Assembly (NCBI RefSeq): GCF_000422465.1
Contig: NZ_KE383842.1
Coordinates: 165,040 to 229,039, forward strand
Source of the DNA: Paenibacillus harenae DSM 16969
Lineage (GTDB): Bacteria > Bacillota > Bacilli > Paenibacillales > Paenibacillaceae
Length of the DNA stretch: 64,000 bases
Reading direction: 5' to 3'
A model generated the notes under the pieces. That model did no database searches. It had not been told where the DNA came from and was given only the letters and a program-made list of their open reading frames with translations. Both the position numbers and the translations under genes were made by a program. Below, piece after piece: positions 1 through 8,240 of the stretch (its first letter is position 1; each line of letters begins with the position of its first letter).

Positions 1-1290
1 GCGCTCAAAGCGGAAGCGGTACGCCGTTTGGTGCCGCTGCTCATGGAGGAGCTGAACCGCACGGATATGAGCAAGCTTTATTTTGAGCTGGAGCAGCCGC
101 TGTCCCGCATTCTTGCCGGCATGGAGCATTTGGGCATTAAGGTGGAGAAGGCGGAGCTGGAAGCGCTCGGAAGCGATCTGGAGCGGCAGTTGACCACAAT
201 CGTAAGCGATATATACAAGCATGCGGGAACCGAGTTCAATATCGGATCACCGAAGCAGCTTGGCGAAATCTTGTTCGAGAAGCTTGGTCTGCCTGCGAAG
301 AAGAAAACAAAAACAGGGTATTCGACCGATGCCGATGTGCTGGAGGAGCTTGCTCCCTATCATGAAATTATCCCTTCCATCCTGCACTACCGTCAGCTGG
401 CCAAGCTGCAGTCCACCTACGTGGAAGGCTTGCTGAAGGAGGTGCGGGAGGAGACCGGAAAAATCCATACGTATTACCGACAGACGATTGCCGCGACGGG
501 CCGGTTAAGCAGCCAGTTTCCTAATCTGCAGAACATTCCGATCCGGCTTGAGGAGGGCCGCAAGATCCGCAAAGCGTTCTTGCCTTCCGAGCCGGGGTGG
601 TACATTCTGGCGGCCGACTATTCGCAGATCGAGCTTCGCGTCCTCGCCCATATTTCCGGGGACGAGAACTTGAAGGAAGCGTTCATTCACGATATGGATA
701 TCCATACCAAGACGGCAATGGATGTATTCGGCGTATCGGCTGAGCAGGTGGATTCCAACATGAGACGTCAAGCGAAGGCCGTCAATTTCGGAATTGTATA
801 CGGCATCAGCGATTTCGGCCTGTCACAGAACCTGGGTATTAACCGGGCAGAGGCAGGCAAGTTTATCAATCAGTATCTCGAAGTATTTAAAGGCGTGCGC
901 CAATTTATGGATGATATCAAAAACGATGCGCGCCGCGACGGGTATGTAACGACATTGCTGGGACGCAGACGCTATTTGAACGATATCAAGGCGTCCAACT
1001 TCAACATCCGCTCCTTCGCGGAACGGACGGCAATGAATACGCCGATTCAAGGAACGGCCGCAGACATCATCAAGCTTGCGATGGTTCACATGGACACGGC
1101 GCTGCGCGAGCGCGGCTTGAAGAGCCGCATGCTGCTGCAGGTGCACGATGAGCTCGTCTTTGAGGTCCCGGAAGAAGAGCTCGAGCTGATGAAGCAGCTT
1201 GTTCCGGATGTGATGGCAGGCGCGTTGAAGCTTGACGTTCCTCTAAGGGCGGATGTCAGCTACGGATTGAATTGGTATGAGGCAAAGTAG
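1..1290 (+). CDS. polA: DNA polymerase I, C-terminal part (5' end outside window)
   Basis: The frame is open from base 1, so the start lies upstream; 429 residues remain. This is the polymerase domain of family A DNA polymerase I, which fills gaps in repair and removes Okazaki primers. Motif A (DYSQIELR) starts at residue 206 of the visible part with the metal-binding Asp. Motif B (RRQAKAVNFGIVYG) starts near residue 255 and motif C (QVHDE) near residue 380. The order polA-mutM-ytaF-coaE is typical of Paenibacillus/Bacillus chromosomes. Whether the N-terminal exonuclease domains are intact cannot be seen. Confidence 0.97.
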   Translation, partial: ALKAEAVRRLVPLLMEELNRTDMSKLYFELEQPLSRILAGMEHLGIKVEKAELEALGSDLERQLTTIVSDIYKHAGTEFNIGSPKQLGEILFEKLGLPAKKKTKTGYSTDADVLEELAPYHEIIPSILHYRQLAKLQSTYVEGLLKEVREETGKIHTYYRQTIAATGRLSSQFPNLQNIPIRLEEGRKIRKAFLPSEPGWYILAADYSQIELRVLAHISGDENLKEAFIHDMDIHTKTAMDVFGVSAEQVDSNMRRQAKAVNFGIVYGISDFGLSQNLGINRAEAGKFINQYLEVFKGVRQFMDDIKNDARRDGYVTTLLGRRRYLNDIKASNFNIRSFAERTAMNTPIQGTAADIIKLAMVHMDTALRERGLKSRMLLQVHDELVFEVPEEELELMKQLVPDVMAGALKLDVPLRADVSYGLNWYEAK

Positions 1291-1338
1291 CCCGCAGGCG
1301 TGCGGTTTCGGGTATAATGGTAGTTGAGGTGAGAAGAA

Positions 1339-2193
1339 ATGCCTGAATTGCCGGAGGTAGAAACGGTAAGAAGAACGTTAATCGAATTAGTCGCGGGCAA
1401 GCGGATTCAAGCCGTAACCGTCAATCTCCCGCGTATTATACAGCGGCCCGCAGAGCCGGAGCAGTTCGCAGGCGCGTTAGCCGGGCAACAGATCGAAACC
1501 ATTGAGCGGCGCGGCAAGTTTTTGCGGATTATATTGGACGGGCTTGTGCTCGTGTCTCACTTGCGAATGGAAGGCCGATACGGCGTTTTTGGATCGGATG
1601 AGCCTGTAGAGAAGCACACGCATGTCATTTTCCACTTTGACGACGGGACGGAGCTGCGTTATAAGGACGTGCGGCAATTCGGTACGATGCATTTATTCGA
1701 GCGGGGACGGGAGCTTGAGCTGCCGCCGCTTAATAAGCTCGGCATCGAGCCGCTCGAGGAGTCGTTCACGCTGGAGGCGCTGCGCGGCAAGCTCGCAAAG
1801 CGGACGACGAAGCTGAAGCCGCTCCTGCTCAATCAAGAGTATATTGTCGGCCTAGGCAATATTTATGTGGATGAAGCGTTATTTCAAGCCCGAATTCATC
1901 CGGAGCGCACGCCGGATACGTTGAAGCCCGCAGAGTGGAAGAAGCTCTACGAAGCGATTCGTGTTACGCTTGCACGCGCCGTAGAGGCGGGCGGCTCATC
2001 GATCAAATCTTACGTAAACGGGCAGGGCGAGATGGGCATGTTCCAGCATGAGCTGCTCGTTTACGGCAGGAAGGGCGATCCTTGCCCAAGCTGTGCGAGA
2101 CCGATCGAGAAATTTACGGTAGGCGGCAGAGGCACGCATATTTGCGGCAAATGCCAGCCTATCGTCAAGGCGAAGTCAACGGCGGTCAAGTAG
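1339..2193 (+). CDS. mutM: Formamidopyrimidine-DNA glycosylase
   Basis: A 284-aa bifunctional DNA glycosylase/AP lyase that removes 8-oxoguanine and other oxidised purines. The N-terminus PELPEVETV gives the catalytic Pro2 and Glu3, and RRGKF places the conserved Lys at position 60. The C-terminal zinc finger has CPSC and CGKC pairs (about residues 247-273). Length matches the family. The start follows a GGTGAG ribosome site 48 nt after polA, so it is probably co-transcribed with polA; ytaF and coaE follow in the same direction. Confidence 0.97.
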   Translation: MPELPEVETVRRTLIELVAGKRIQAVTVNLPRIIQRPAEPEQFAGALAGQQIETIERRGKFLRIILDGLVLVSHLRMEGRYGVFGSDEPVEKHTHVIFHFDDGTELRYKDVRQFGTMHLFERGRELELPPLNKLGIEPLEESFTLEALRGKLAKRTTKLKPLLLNQEYIVGLGNIYVDEALFQARIHPERTPDTLKPAEWKKLYEAIRVTLARAVEAGGSSIKSYVNGQGEMGMFQHELLVYGRKGDPCPSCARPIEKFTVGGRGTHICGKCQPIVKAKSTAVK

Positions 2194-2323
2194 CCGGAAC
2201 GGATCGACATGCACAGACAAATACTCCCCGCATATGATGTGGTGTTACGAACAATAGGCGGATGTCTACTCGCGAATACGGAAGCGATGCAGACAAAGGC
2301 TTGTGCGGGGAGGGGCTTTTCGA

Positions 2324-3052
2324 TTGTTCGCGCATGTTGCATCATTGCTAGTGCTTGCTTTTGCTGTTAGTTTGGATGGGTTCGGGGTAGGCGTTACTTA
2401 CGGTCTGCGGCGCATTCGCATCCCGTTCCTTTCGGTGTTTATTATCGCGTGCTGCTCGGGTATCATTATTTTTCTATCGATGCAGGTTGGCGGATGGCTG
2501 ACCGGCTTCCTGTCCGAGTTCGCGGCTCGGCTAATCGGCGCGTGCGTACTTATCGCGATTGGCGGCTGGGCGCTGTTCCAACTGAAGAGGGGAAAGCAGA
2601 CCCTCGAAGAGAGCGAAGCCGCCGAAACCGGTCTGGCAGGAAGCGTAAGCGGGAGTGGAGCGGTAACCGGCCCAGCAGCAGACAAAGGTCAAGGGGAGCT
2701 TGCCAATGCGGCGCTTATCGTCATGGTAGAGCTGAAGCGGTTAGGTTTAGTTATTCAGATTCTGCGTACGCCGCAGGCCGCCGATGTCGATAAATCAGGC
2801 ACGATCTCGGCTTCAGAAGCCGTAATGCTGGGCGTAGCGTTATCGCTTGACGCATTCGGCGCGGGTCTTGGCGCAGCCATGATCGGCTTGCCGGCATTGC
2901 TTACCTCGCTGACGATCGCTGCGGCGAGCGCCATGTTTCTCGTAGGCGGCATCCGCTTCGGATTCCGGTTCTCTACGTGGAAAGGGATGCACGCATTATC
3001 TTTGCTGCCAGGCATATTATTGATCATGATGGGAATCATGAAGCTGTTATAA
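2324..3052 (+). CDS. ytaF: YtaF-like sporulation membrane protein
   Basis: A 242-aa MntP/YtaF family protein with two hydrophobic halves of three helices. Each half carries a conserved Ser-Leu-Asp motif (AVSLDGFGVGV near the start, ALSLDAFGAG in the second half). Between them is an EF-hand-like loop DVDKSGTISASE, a usual feature of YtaF. I chose the TTG at 2324 because GGGGAGGGG lies about 6 nt upstream and it puts the first helix at the N-terminus; a GTG at 2303 would add seven residues. YtaF is a sporulation-associated protein of unclear biochemical role; its place between mutM and coaE is conserved. Confidence 0.85.
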   Translation: MFAHVASLLVLAFAVSLDGFGVGVTYGLRRIRIPFLSVFIIACCSGIIIFLSMQVGGWLTGFLSEFAARLIGACVLIAIGGWALFQLKRGKQTLEESEAAETGLAGSVSGSGAVTGPAADKGQGELANAALIVMVELKRLGLVIQILRTPQAADVDKSGTISASEAVMLGVALSLDAFGAGLGAAMIGLPALLTSLTIAAASAMFLVGGIRFGFRFSTWKGMHALSLLPGILLIMMGIMKLL

Positions 3053-3068
3053 TTCAGAGGTGAATAGG

Positions 3069-3665
3069 ATGAAAATCGGATTAACCGGCGGTATTGCCAG
3101 CGGTAAAAGCACAGTCGCCCGCATGCTCGCGGCGCGCGGCGCGCTGCTGGTCGATGCCGATCAAGTCGCCAGGGAGGTCGTTCTTCCCGGCGAGCCGGCA
3201 CTAGGGGCAATCGCCTCTACGTTCGGACAAGCCGTTCTGGAGGCTGACGGGTCTTTGAACCGCAAGGCGCTGGGCGAAATCGTCTTTCGGGATAAAACAT
3301 TACTCGCGAAGCTTGAGGCCATCACTCATCCTGCCATACGGGAGCGCATGCAGCGGCGGATACATAGCTATGAAGAGCAGGATCCGAACCGTTTAATCGT
3401 AGCGGATATTCCTCTCTTGTTCGAGACGGGGCAGCAGAACCTCTATGAAGGCGTAATGGTTGTGTACGTGCCTGCAGATTTGCAGCGTACCCGCTTGATG
3501 GAAAGGGATGCAGTATCGAAGGAAGAGGCGGAGCGCAGAATTTCTTTGCAGATGGATATCGAACGGAAGAAGCTTCTGGCCGATTGGGTGATTGATAACG
3601 GCGGAACGCTTGCGGAAACGGAGCAGCAGATTGATGATTTTTGGAAAAGCAAGTGTCTGCCATGA
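3069..3665 (+). CDS. coaE: Dephospho-CoA kinase
   Basis: A 198-aa enzyme that phosphorylates the 3'-hydroxyl of dephospho-CoA, the last step of coenzyme A synthesis. The P-loop GGIASGKS is at residues 7-14, followed by the DADQVAREVV segment typical of CoaE and a lid/core region RLMERDAVSKEEAERRI. The ATG at 3069 has GAGGTG about 5 nt upstream; a GTG at 3060 is an in-frame alternative. The stop overlaps the next start (ATGA), indicating translational coupling to the transglycosylase. Confidence 0.96.
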   Translation: MKIGLTGGIASGKSTVARMLAARGALLVDADQVAREVVLPGEPALGAIASTFGQAVLEADGSLNRKALGEIVFRDKTLLAKLEAITHPAIRERMQRRIHSYEEQDPNRLIVADIPLLFETGQQNLYEGVMVVYVPADLQRTRLMERDAVSKEEAERRISLQMDIERKKLLADWVIDNGGTLAETEQQIDDFWKSKCLP

Positions 3666-4228
3666 GGATATTAGTTAAAAAGAGAGTGTTATTGATCCTG
3701 CTGCTCGGATTGATTACTATATTATTTCTTAAATCCGACTGGCTGGCCGAATGGATGTATCCGGTTCATTACAAGCAGGATATACGCGCAAGCGCAGGCA
3801 ATTACGGCATCGAGCCTCATTTGGTCGCGGCCATCATACGAAGTGAAACCAATTACCGGACTGGCCGAGATTCGAAGAAGGGCGCTTTGGGATTAATGCA
3901 GATCATGCCGAATACGGCTGATTGGGTCATTCAGAAAGCGGGATTTACCGGGGTGACGGAGGACATGCTCAGGTATCGGGCCGATGTCAGCATCGAGGTA
4001 GGCTCCTGGTATTTAAATTCATTAACGCAGCAATTCGGGCAAAATAAAATTGCCGCCATAGCCGCATACAACGCAGGTCCGGGGAATGTTCAAAAGTGGC
4101 TTCATTCGGGCGTGTGGGATGGGAAAATGGAAACCGTCAAACAAATTCCATTCGGCGAGACCAGACACTATGTACAGCGGGTCATTTATTATTATAATAA
4201 GTACAAGGATTTGTATCCAAGCTTCTAA
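3662..4228 (+). CDS. Membrane-anchored lytic transglycosylase (SLT domain)
   Basis: A 188-aa protein with one N-terminal membrane segment (about residues 8-24) and an extracellular Slt70-like domain that cleaves peptidoglycan glycan strands. The catalytic Glu62 lies in IIRSETNY, followed by GALGLMQIMP and AAYNAGPGNV, the standard motifs of family 1 transglycosylases. The ATG at 3662 overlaps the coaE stop as ATGA. A homologue directly after coaE is common in Bacillaceae and Paenibacillaceae. A role in growth or sporulation cannot be decided from sequence. Confidence 0.93.
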   Translation: MRILVKKRVLLILLLGLITILFLKSDWLAEWMYPVHYKQDIRASAGNYGIEPHLVAAIIRSETNYRTGRDSKKGALGLMQIMPNTADWVIQKAGFTGVTEDMLRYRADVSIEVGSWYLNSLTQQFGQNKIAAIAAYNAGPGNVQKWLHSGVWDGKMETVKQIPFGETRHYVQRVIYYYNKYKDLYPSF

Positions 4229-4260
4229 ATTATTGATAACCAGCGAAATAAAAACGAGCC

Positions 4261-4300
4261 TTGGAGGCCCGCCGCTTCATGGACGGGCCCAGCCAAAGCG
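4261..4300. terminator. GC-rich hairpin between convergent genes
   Basis: GGCCCG..CGGGCC arms around a short loop lie between the convergent transglycosylase and SASP genes. On the minus strand a T run (GTTTTT) follows some 15 nt after the stem. It is a plausible but imperfect terminator. Confidence 0.4.
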
Positions 4301-4329
4301 TCTGTTATTCATACAAGCTTAATGAATCA

Positions 4330-4548
4330 TTATTTGAATTGACCAGCAAGGGATTGCTCGGCAATTTGAACGAGGCGGCGGGTAATAGAACCCCCGATGG
4401 AGCCTGCGTCTCTAGTCGCCATGTTGCCGTAGTATCCGTCTTGCGGAATCGCGATGCCTAGCTCTTGAGCCACTTCGAATTTCATTTGGTCAAGTGCTGC
4501 AGTCGCTTGCGGTACAACCAATTGGTTACTGCTACGATTTTGAGCCAT
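4330..4548 (-). CDS. Alpha/beta-type small acid-soluble spore protein
   Basis: A 72-aa SASP that coats and protects spore DNA and is degraded by the Gpr protease in germination. The conserved KFEVAQELG segment holds the Gpr cleavage site, and the C-terminal DNA-binding part GSITRRLVQIAEQSL is characteristic. The start is supported by a perfect AAGGAGGTG eight bases upstream. It is a single gene convergent to the coaE operon and should be expressed in the forespore (sigma-G), though I did not identify a clear promoter. Confidence 0.95.
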   Translation of the reverse strand: MAQNRSSNQLVVPQATAALDQMKFEVAQELGIAIPQDGYYGNMATRDAGSIGGSITRRLVQIAEQSLAGQFK

Positions 4549-4694
4549 TGTTGTTCACCTCCTTGCGGTTGGTAAAGGTATTATGTGCAAAAAATCAAAG
4601 GCTATAACAGGGATTACATGGAAAATTTATTTTTTTGAGAAAAAGTTTTTTTTAAGGCTATAAAACCGATAAAGGAAGGAGGCAAGTCAGCCGC

Positions 4695-5177
4695 ATGAAA
4701 TGTCCCTATTGCGACAATGCAGGAACGAAGGTTCTAGATTCCAGACCGGCAAACGAAAACAAATCGATTCGCCGCCGCCGTGAATGCGAGAGCTGCAGCC
4801 GGCGCTTTACAACCTTTGAAATGATTGAGGAAACGCCTCTGATTGTCATCAAGAAGGACGGCAGCCGCGAGGAATTCAGCCGTGACAAAATATTGCGCGG
4901 ATTGATTCGGGCGTGCGAGAAACGTCCCGTTCCCGTGGAACGGTTGGAGGTTATCGTATCCGAGGTTGAGAAAGAGCTTCGCACGACGGCTCTTGCCGAG
5001 GTGGACAGCAGCGAAATCGGCGGTCTCGTCATGAATGAACTATACCCTGTCGATGAGGTCGCGTATGTCCGATTCGCATCCGTATACCGGCAATTCAAAG
5101 ATATCGATATGTTCATGAAGGAGCTTAATCATCTTCTATCCAAGCATCCGCTCAACAGCATGATAGATAAGGATTGA
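4695..5177 (+). CDS. nrdR: Transcriptional repressor NrdR
   Basis: A 160-aa repressor of ribonucleotide reductase genes that senses ATP/dATP. The zinc ribbon cysteines are C3, C6, C31 and C34, with the basic RRRR stretch before the second pair. The ATP-cone domain runs from about residue 46 to 136 ([19 protein letters not shown]). Length and motif spacing are canonical. A GGAAGGAGG site precedes the ATG. The tRNA-Ala gene begins 43 bases after its stop. Confidence 0.97.
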   Translation: MKCPYCDNAGTKVLDSRPANENKSIRRRRECESCSRRFTTFEMIEETPLIVIKKDGSREEFSRDKILRGLIRACEKRPVPVERLEVIVSEVEKELRTTALAEVDSSEIGGLVMNELYPVDEVAYVRFASVYRQFKDIDMFMKELNHLLSKHPLNSMIDKD

Positions 5178-5220
5178 CAGATTTGACGACAATATGCTAT
5201 TATCAATCTTGTCGCCATTT

Positions 5221-5296
5221 GGGGCCTTAGCTCAGCTGGGAGAGCGCATCGCTGGCAGCGATGAGGTCAGGGGTTCGATCCCCCTAGGCTCCACCA
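5221..5296 (+). tRNA. tRNA-Ala (anticodon GGC)
   Basis: A 76-nt cloverleaf with encoded CCA. Acceptor GGGGCCT pairs with AGGCTCC, the D-stem is GCTC/GAGC, the anticodon stem CATCG/CGATG holds loop CTGGCAG (anticodon GGC), and the T-arm is AGGGG-TTCGATC-CCCCT. Pairing is complete apart from one G-U in the acceptor stem. It is the intact reference copy for several 3' fragments found over the next 7.6 kb. Confidence 0.98.
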
Positions 5297-5308
5297 AACA
5301 CAAATATC

Positions 5309-5335
5309 AAACACGCCAAATAAGGCGTGTTTTTG
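5309..5335 (+). terminator. Terminator after tRNA-Ala
   Basis: ACACGCC and GGCGTGT form a 7-bp stem around AAATAA, followed by TTTTT. The hairpin can be extended outward, because GGCTCCACCAAAC at the tRNA 3' end is complementary to GTTTGGTGGAGCC beyond it. A near copy lies at about 7812-7840. Confidence 0.85.
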
Positions 5336-5340
5336 CGTTT

Positions 5341-5532
5341 GGTGGAGCCCGACAAGGGGGCGAACCCCGGGGTTCAGTCCGCGCGGACGTAGCGAATGCG
5401 GAGGAGCACGGCGTCTGAATCTACCGCTAAAAGTCCTCGTCGAGTAAGCTTCGTCAGCCATTCGATCAGGATTCGGACATCCCATAATGGAAAGACGAGC
5501 TTGTGCGAGTCATATCCCCCTAGGCTCCACCA
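5341..5532. repeat. tRNA-ended palindromic repeat, copy 1
   Basis: A non-coding repeat of about 190 bp. Its left end (GGTGGAGCC...GGGGGCGAACCCC) resembles the reverse complement of the tRNA-Ala 3' end, and its right end (TCCCCCTAGGCTCCACCA) is a direct copy of it. Bases 5362-5532 match 7624-7794 at 169 of 171 positions with no gaps. The open frames inside lack ribosome sites and are not credible genes. It could be a MITE-like element or a structured RNA left over from duplication of the tRNA region. Confidence 0.8.
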
Positions 5533-5785
5533 AAACAATACATCCAACACAACCTATATTTGCGATTTTTTTTGTGGAATGTCTAGAAACCCTAAAGTTT
5601 CACCTATGCGGATGTCCCTTTATCCGTTGAACGAATAAATCGAAAAACGATCAGGAATGGACCGCGAATCTTCCAGTGAGGGAGGAATATACGTTTTGTC
5701 TGTTGGTCTGATAAAAATAAAAAAATTTATAATTTATATATTTACAATCAAAGGCTTCTTACATATAATTGAAGTGGAGGTGATC
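5533..5785. other. AT-rich intergenic region before the TetR gene
   Basis: No gene is seen here. The stretch is clearly more AT-rich than its surroundings (for example 5708-5770) and leads into the ribosome site GTGGAGGTGATC of the TetR gene. It marks the left side of an accessory segment. Confidence 0.5.
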
Positions 5786-6421
5786 ATGATCGCACGAGGG
5801 TTCACGGAAGATAAAAAAGAAGCCATTCGTATGCTTCTAATCAAAGAAGGAAAACGATTGTTTGGTAAGTTCGGTTTGAAGAAAACAAGCATTGCCCAAT
5901 TGACGGAAGCGGCTGGTATATCGCCTGCAGCCTTTTACAAATTTTTCGAGTCCAAGGAAGAGCTATATTTTTTCATCTTTGAACATGAAGCTCTGGATTT
6001 TCAAAAAAAATTATTGGCTCAGCTCAACAGCGCTGAATCTCAATCGATGACCATGACATTTCAAAATATGTTTATATCCATCATGGATCAGTACAAACAC
6101 GATCCTTTTATGGAACAGTTATTTCGTGGGGATGATTTCAATCAAGTACTTCTCACGGTTTCAAAGCAGGATATTGATAAGCATGTACTATTGGGTTATA
6201 AACACTTTTCCCCTGTAATTGAAAACCTGCAGAAGGAAGGCAAATTGATTTCTACCAACCCGAAAGTTTTAATCACGATTATGCAAATAATCTTTTTGGT
6301 AAATGAACATAGGAAGAATTTCGATTCAGAACTATTCGATAAAGCGATGAAACTGATGGCTGGATGGATCGCGCAAGGCTTTACTCATAATAAATTTGAT
6401 ATCTGGGGTGAACCGGAATGA
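5786..6421 (+). CDS. TetR family transcriptional regulator
   Basis: A 211-aa regulator. The N-terminal helix-turn-helix (about residues 34-57, KKTSIAQLTEAAGISPAAFYKFF) is typical of TetR; the C-terminal ligand-binding part is not assignable. The ATG at 5786 has GGAGGTG at the right distance; longer upstream frames would cover AT-rich non-coding sequence. Its stop overlaps the start of the next gene (ATGA). Composition is more AT-rich than the housekeeping genes, and it lies between an intact and a partial tRNA-Ala, which suggests acquisition. Confidence 0.9.
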   Translation: MIARGFTEDKKEAIRMLLIKEGKRLFGKFGLKKTSIAQLTEAAGISPAAFYKFFESKEELYFFIFEHEALDFQKKLLAQLNSAESQSMTMTFQNMFISIMDQYKHDPFMEQLFRGDDFNQVLLTVSKQDIDKHVLLGYKHFSPVIENLQKEGKLISTNPKVLITIMQIIFLVNEHRKNFDSELFDKAMKLMAGWIAQGFTHNKFDIWGEPE

Positions 6422-6777
6422 GCGGTGTGTGGGAGTATTTTACTCCGGAGCAACAGGACTTTTTATCAAGGAGAATCGAACAGATTAGGCAGAGTTATGG
6501 TCCTGAAGAAATGAAAAGACTTAGAGTGGAATCAAATAAGCTCATCTCAAAATTACGTTCAGCTTACGAATCCGGACTGCCGTCTGATGCTCTAGAGGTT
6601 GTGGCTTTTGCCAAACGATTAGCCGAATCTCAGGCGATGTTTAACGGTGGTGATCGTGAGCTTGAGAAAGCCGTAGAACGTTTCCACGTTGAAAACCCAG
6701 ATGTAGAGGATCATGGAATCGACTTGAAGTTGTACAGATATATTGAGCAAGCGAAATCGTACTGTTCGGCAGAGTAA
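6418..6777 (+). CDS. TipAS-like antibiotic-recognition domain protein
   Basis: A 119-aa all-helical protein. The pattern YESGLPSDALEVVAFAKRLAESQAMF followed by a short helix and ERFHVENPDVEDHG resembles the C-terminal drug-binding domain of TipA-type MerR regulators, which binds thiopeptides. No DNA-binding domain is attached. It overlaps the TetR gene by 4 bp, so the two may work together as sensor and repressor. The TipAS assignment rests on pattern only. Confidence 0.6.
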   Translation: MSGVWEYFTPEQQDFLSRRIEQIRQSYGPEEMKRLRVESNKLISKLRSAYESGLPSDALEVVAFAKRLAESQAMFNGGDRELEKAVERFHVENPDVEDHGIDLKLYRYIEQAKSYCSAE

Positions 6778-6805
6778 TCTTCAATCTAATCATTCAGGAG
6801 ATAAT

Positions 6806-7243
6806 ATGGAAAATTCAAATCCAAATGGGTTACCCGACATTTGTAAGGTTCGAATTCTTGATGATCCAATTGATAAAGTATGGAAGGTTATCTCGACATC
6901 TGAAGGAATCGCTCTATGGTTTTACCCGACGAATTATTTTCAACCGGTTCTAGGATGTGAGTTTTTTGCAGAAATGGAGCTACCGCAAGGCAGAACAGCC
7001 TGCAAAGTTACTCAGGTTGATCCTCCTTATAATTTATCATACGAATTAGGAAACGATTGGAGTTGGTCGTTCAAATTGAAAGACCTTCAGGGCCGAACAG
7101 AATTAACATTCGTATGGTCGGGATGGAATGAGAAGAAGAGGACGGAGTTCGGAATGCCTCATACGAAGCTACATCCCCAATTAATGAGCGGCACGAATGT
7201 GTTGATGAAAGCATTGTCCAGATCAATAAAGAAATTGGATTAA
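6806..7243 (+). CDS. SRPBCC / AHSA1-like protein
   Basis: A 145-aa protein with the START-like fold of the AHSA1 family: DDPIDKVWKVISTSEGIALWF near the N-terminus, then a run of beta strands and a long C-terminal helix with MSGTNVLMKALSRSI. Such proteins bind small hydrophobic ligands; the substrate is unknown. The ATG at 6806 follows CAGGAG. It is 28 bp after the TipAS-like gene and probably in the same operon. Confidence 0.75.
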   Translation: MENSNPNGLPDICKVRILDDPIDKVWKVISTSEGIALWFYPTNYFQPVLGCEFFAEMELPQGRTACKVTQVDPPYNLSYELGNDWSWSFKLKDLQGRTELTFVWSGWNEKKRTEFGMPHTKLHPQLMSGTNVLMKALSRSIKKLD

Positions 7244-7268
7244 CGATTTATAACCTGGAGGGATGAAC

Positions 7269-7484
7269 TTGCAGCATGTTGTCATTCAAGTCATTGGGAT
7301 GTCCTGCGGGTATTGCGTCAAATCTGTAGAGAATGCTCTGAATAACATTGGAGCACGAGGGCGTGTTAACCTTAAAGAAGGATCCGTAAATGTCACGTAC
7401 GATGAAATCCGGCTTAAACTTGAAACGATTACGAATGCGATTGAGGATCTTGGTTATGACATAGACACTGGTTTCGATAGTTAA
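7269..7484 (+). CDS. Heavy-metal-associated (CopZ-like) protein
   Basis: A 71-aa ferredoxin-like metal-binding protein. The GMSCGYC motif (CxxC, near residue 10) would bind Cu(I) or a similar ion, and the rest shows the alternating beta-alpha pattern of HMA domains. The TTG at 7269 is six bases after GGAGGG; the ATG at 7263 directly abuts that site and is less likely. No copper ATPase is nearby, so its partner is unknown. It ends just before a partial tRNA-Ala. Confidence 0.8.
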   Translation: MQHVVIQVIGMSCGYCVKSVENALNNIGARGRVNLKEGSVNVTYDEIRLKLETITNAIEDLGYDIDTGFDS

Positions 7485-7496
7485 ACAGGTAATGGC

Positions 7497-7555
7497 GGGA
7501 GAGCGCATCGCTGGCAACGATGAGGTCAGGGGTTCGATCCCCCTAGGCTCCACCA
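7497..7555 (+). pseudogene. tRNA-Ala 3' fragment
   Basis: These 59 bases match the 3' part of the tRNA-Ala at 5221-5296 with one difference (loop G to A). The acceptor 5' strand and most of the D-arm are missing, so it cannot be a functional tRNA. The break point and orientation resemble an attachment site left by insertion at a tRNA 3' end. Confidence 0.85.
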
Positions 7556-7569
7556 AAACAATAAATTCA

Positions 7570-7598
7570 ACTACTTCATCCGGAGTGGTTTTTTTATT
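7570..7598 (+). terminator. Terminator after tRNA fragment
   Basis: ACTACT and AGTGGT form a short stem around TCATCCGG, followed by a run of seven T. It sits where the terminator of an intact tRNA would be. Confidence 0.65.
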
Positions 7599-7603
7599 GT
7601 TTT

Positions 7604-7794
7604 GATGGGGCCCATAAGGGGGTGAACCCCGGGGTTCAGTCCGCGCGGACGTAGCGAATGCGGAGGAGCACGGCGTCTGAATCTACCGCTAAAAGTCCTC
7701 GTCGAGTAAGCTTCGTCAGCTATTCGATCAGGATTCGGACATCCCATAATGGAAAGACGAGCTTGTGCGAGTTATATCCCCCTAGGCTCCACCA
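7604..7794. repeat. tRNA-ended palindromic repeat, copy 2
   Basis: Second copy of the repeat at 5341-5532. From 7624 to 7794 it differs at only two of 171 positions. The right end again is a tRNA-Ala 3' copy, and it runs into a copy of the tRNA terminator region (7795-7840). Confidence 0.8.
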
Positions 7795-7840
7795 AACACA
7801 AATATCAAACACGCCAAATAAAGCGTGTTTTTTTGCGTTT

Positions 7841-8018
7841 GGCGGAGCCCGACAAGGGGGCAGACCGCGCGCACGAAGCGATAGCGTAGGAGCACGGCAT
7901 CGAAATTTACCGCTAAGATCGCCATCGTGGGCTATGCTTCGTCAGCAAGTGAGATCAGGCTTCGGACATCCACTCCTGCGAAGCCGAGCAGCGCGAGGCG
8001 GAGCGAAAGGCTCCACCA
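7841..8018. repeat. Diverged copy of the tRNA-ended repeat
   Basis: Starts with GGCGGAGCCCGACAAGGGGG and ends with AGGCTCCACCA, as in the other copies. The interior keeps blocks such as AGGAGCACGGC, TACCGCTAAGA and CTTCGTCAGC but is otherwise diverged. A further weak remnant (GAAGCACGGCGTTTAGATC, TATCGCTGAAAGTCC) lies at about 8035-8150. Together 7485-8240 is a gene-free block of repeat material. Confidence 0.65.
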
Positions 8019-8240
8019 TGGACTTGGCCTAGAGGTGACAAGCCCGAAAGGTTCGCCCACACGGACAGGGTGGATGATAAGGCAAAATGAAAAACATCCC
8101 GTAGAAGCACGGCGTTTAGATCTATCGCTGAAAGTCCACAGAGTTATTTTTATGCCATTTTATATTTATTCGATTGGTGAAATAAGGTATGATCTTGGTG
8201 GTATTCGATTGATTGCGATTCAACGGTGGTGGTGAATAGA

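Noticed and set aside
5396-5638. Plus-strand frames MRRSTASESTAKSPRR (here and at 7658-8032)
   Set aside because: They lie within the non-coding tRNA-ended repeat, have no ribosome site and appear twice only because the repeat is duplicated.
7248-7556. Minus-strand frame starting MVEPRGIEPLTSS
   Set aside because: EPRGIEPLTS-type peptides are what the antisense of a tRNA T-arm/acceptor encodes; it covers the tRNA fragment and runs antisense to the CopZ-like gene.
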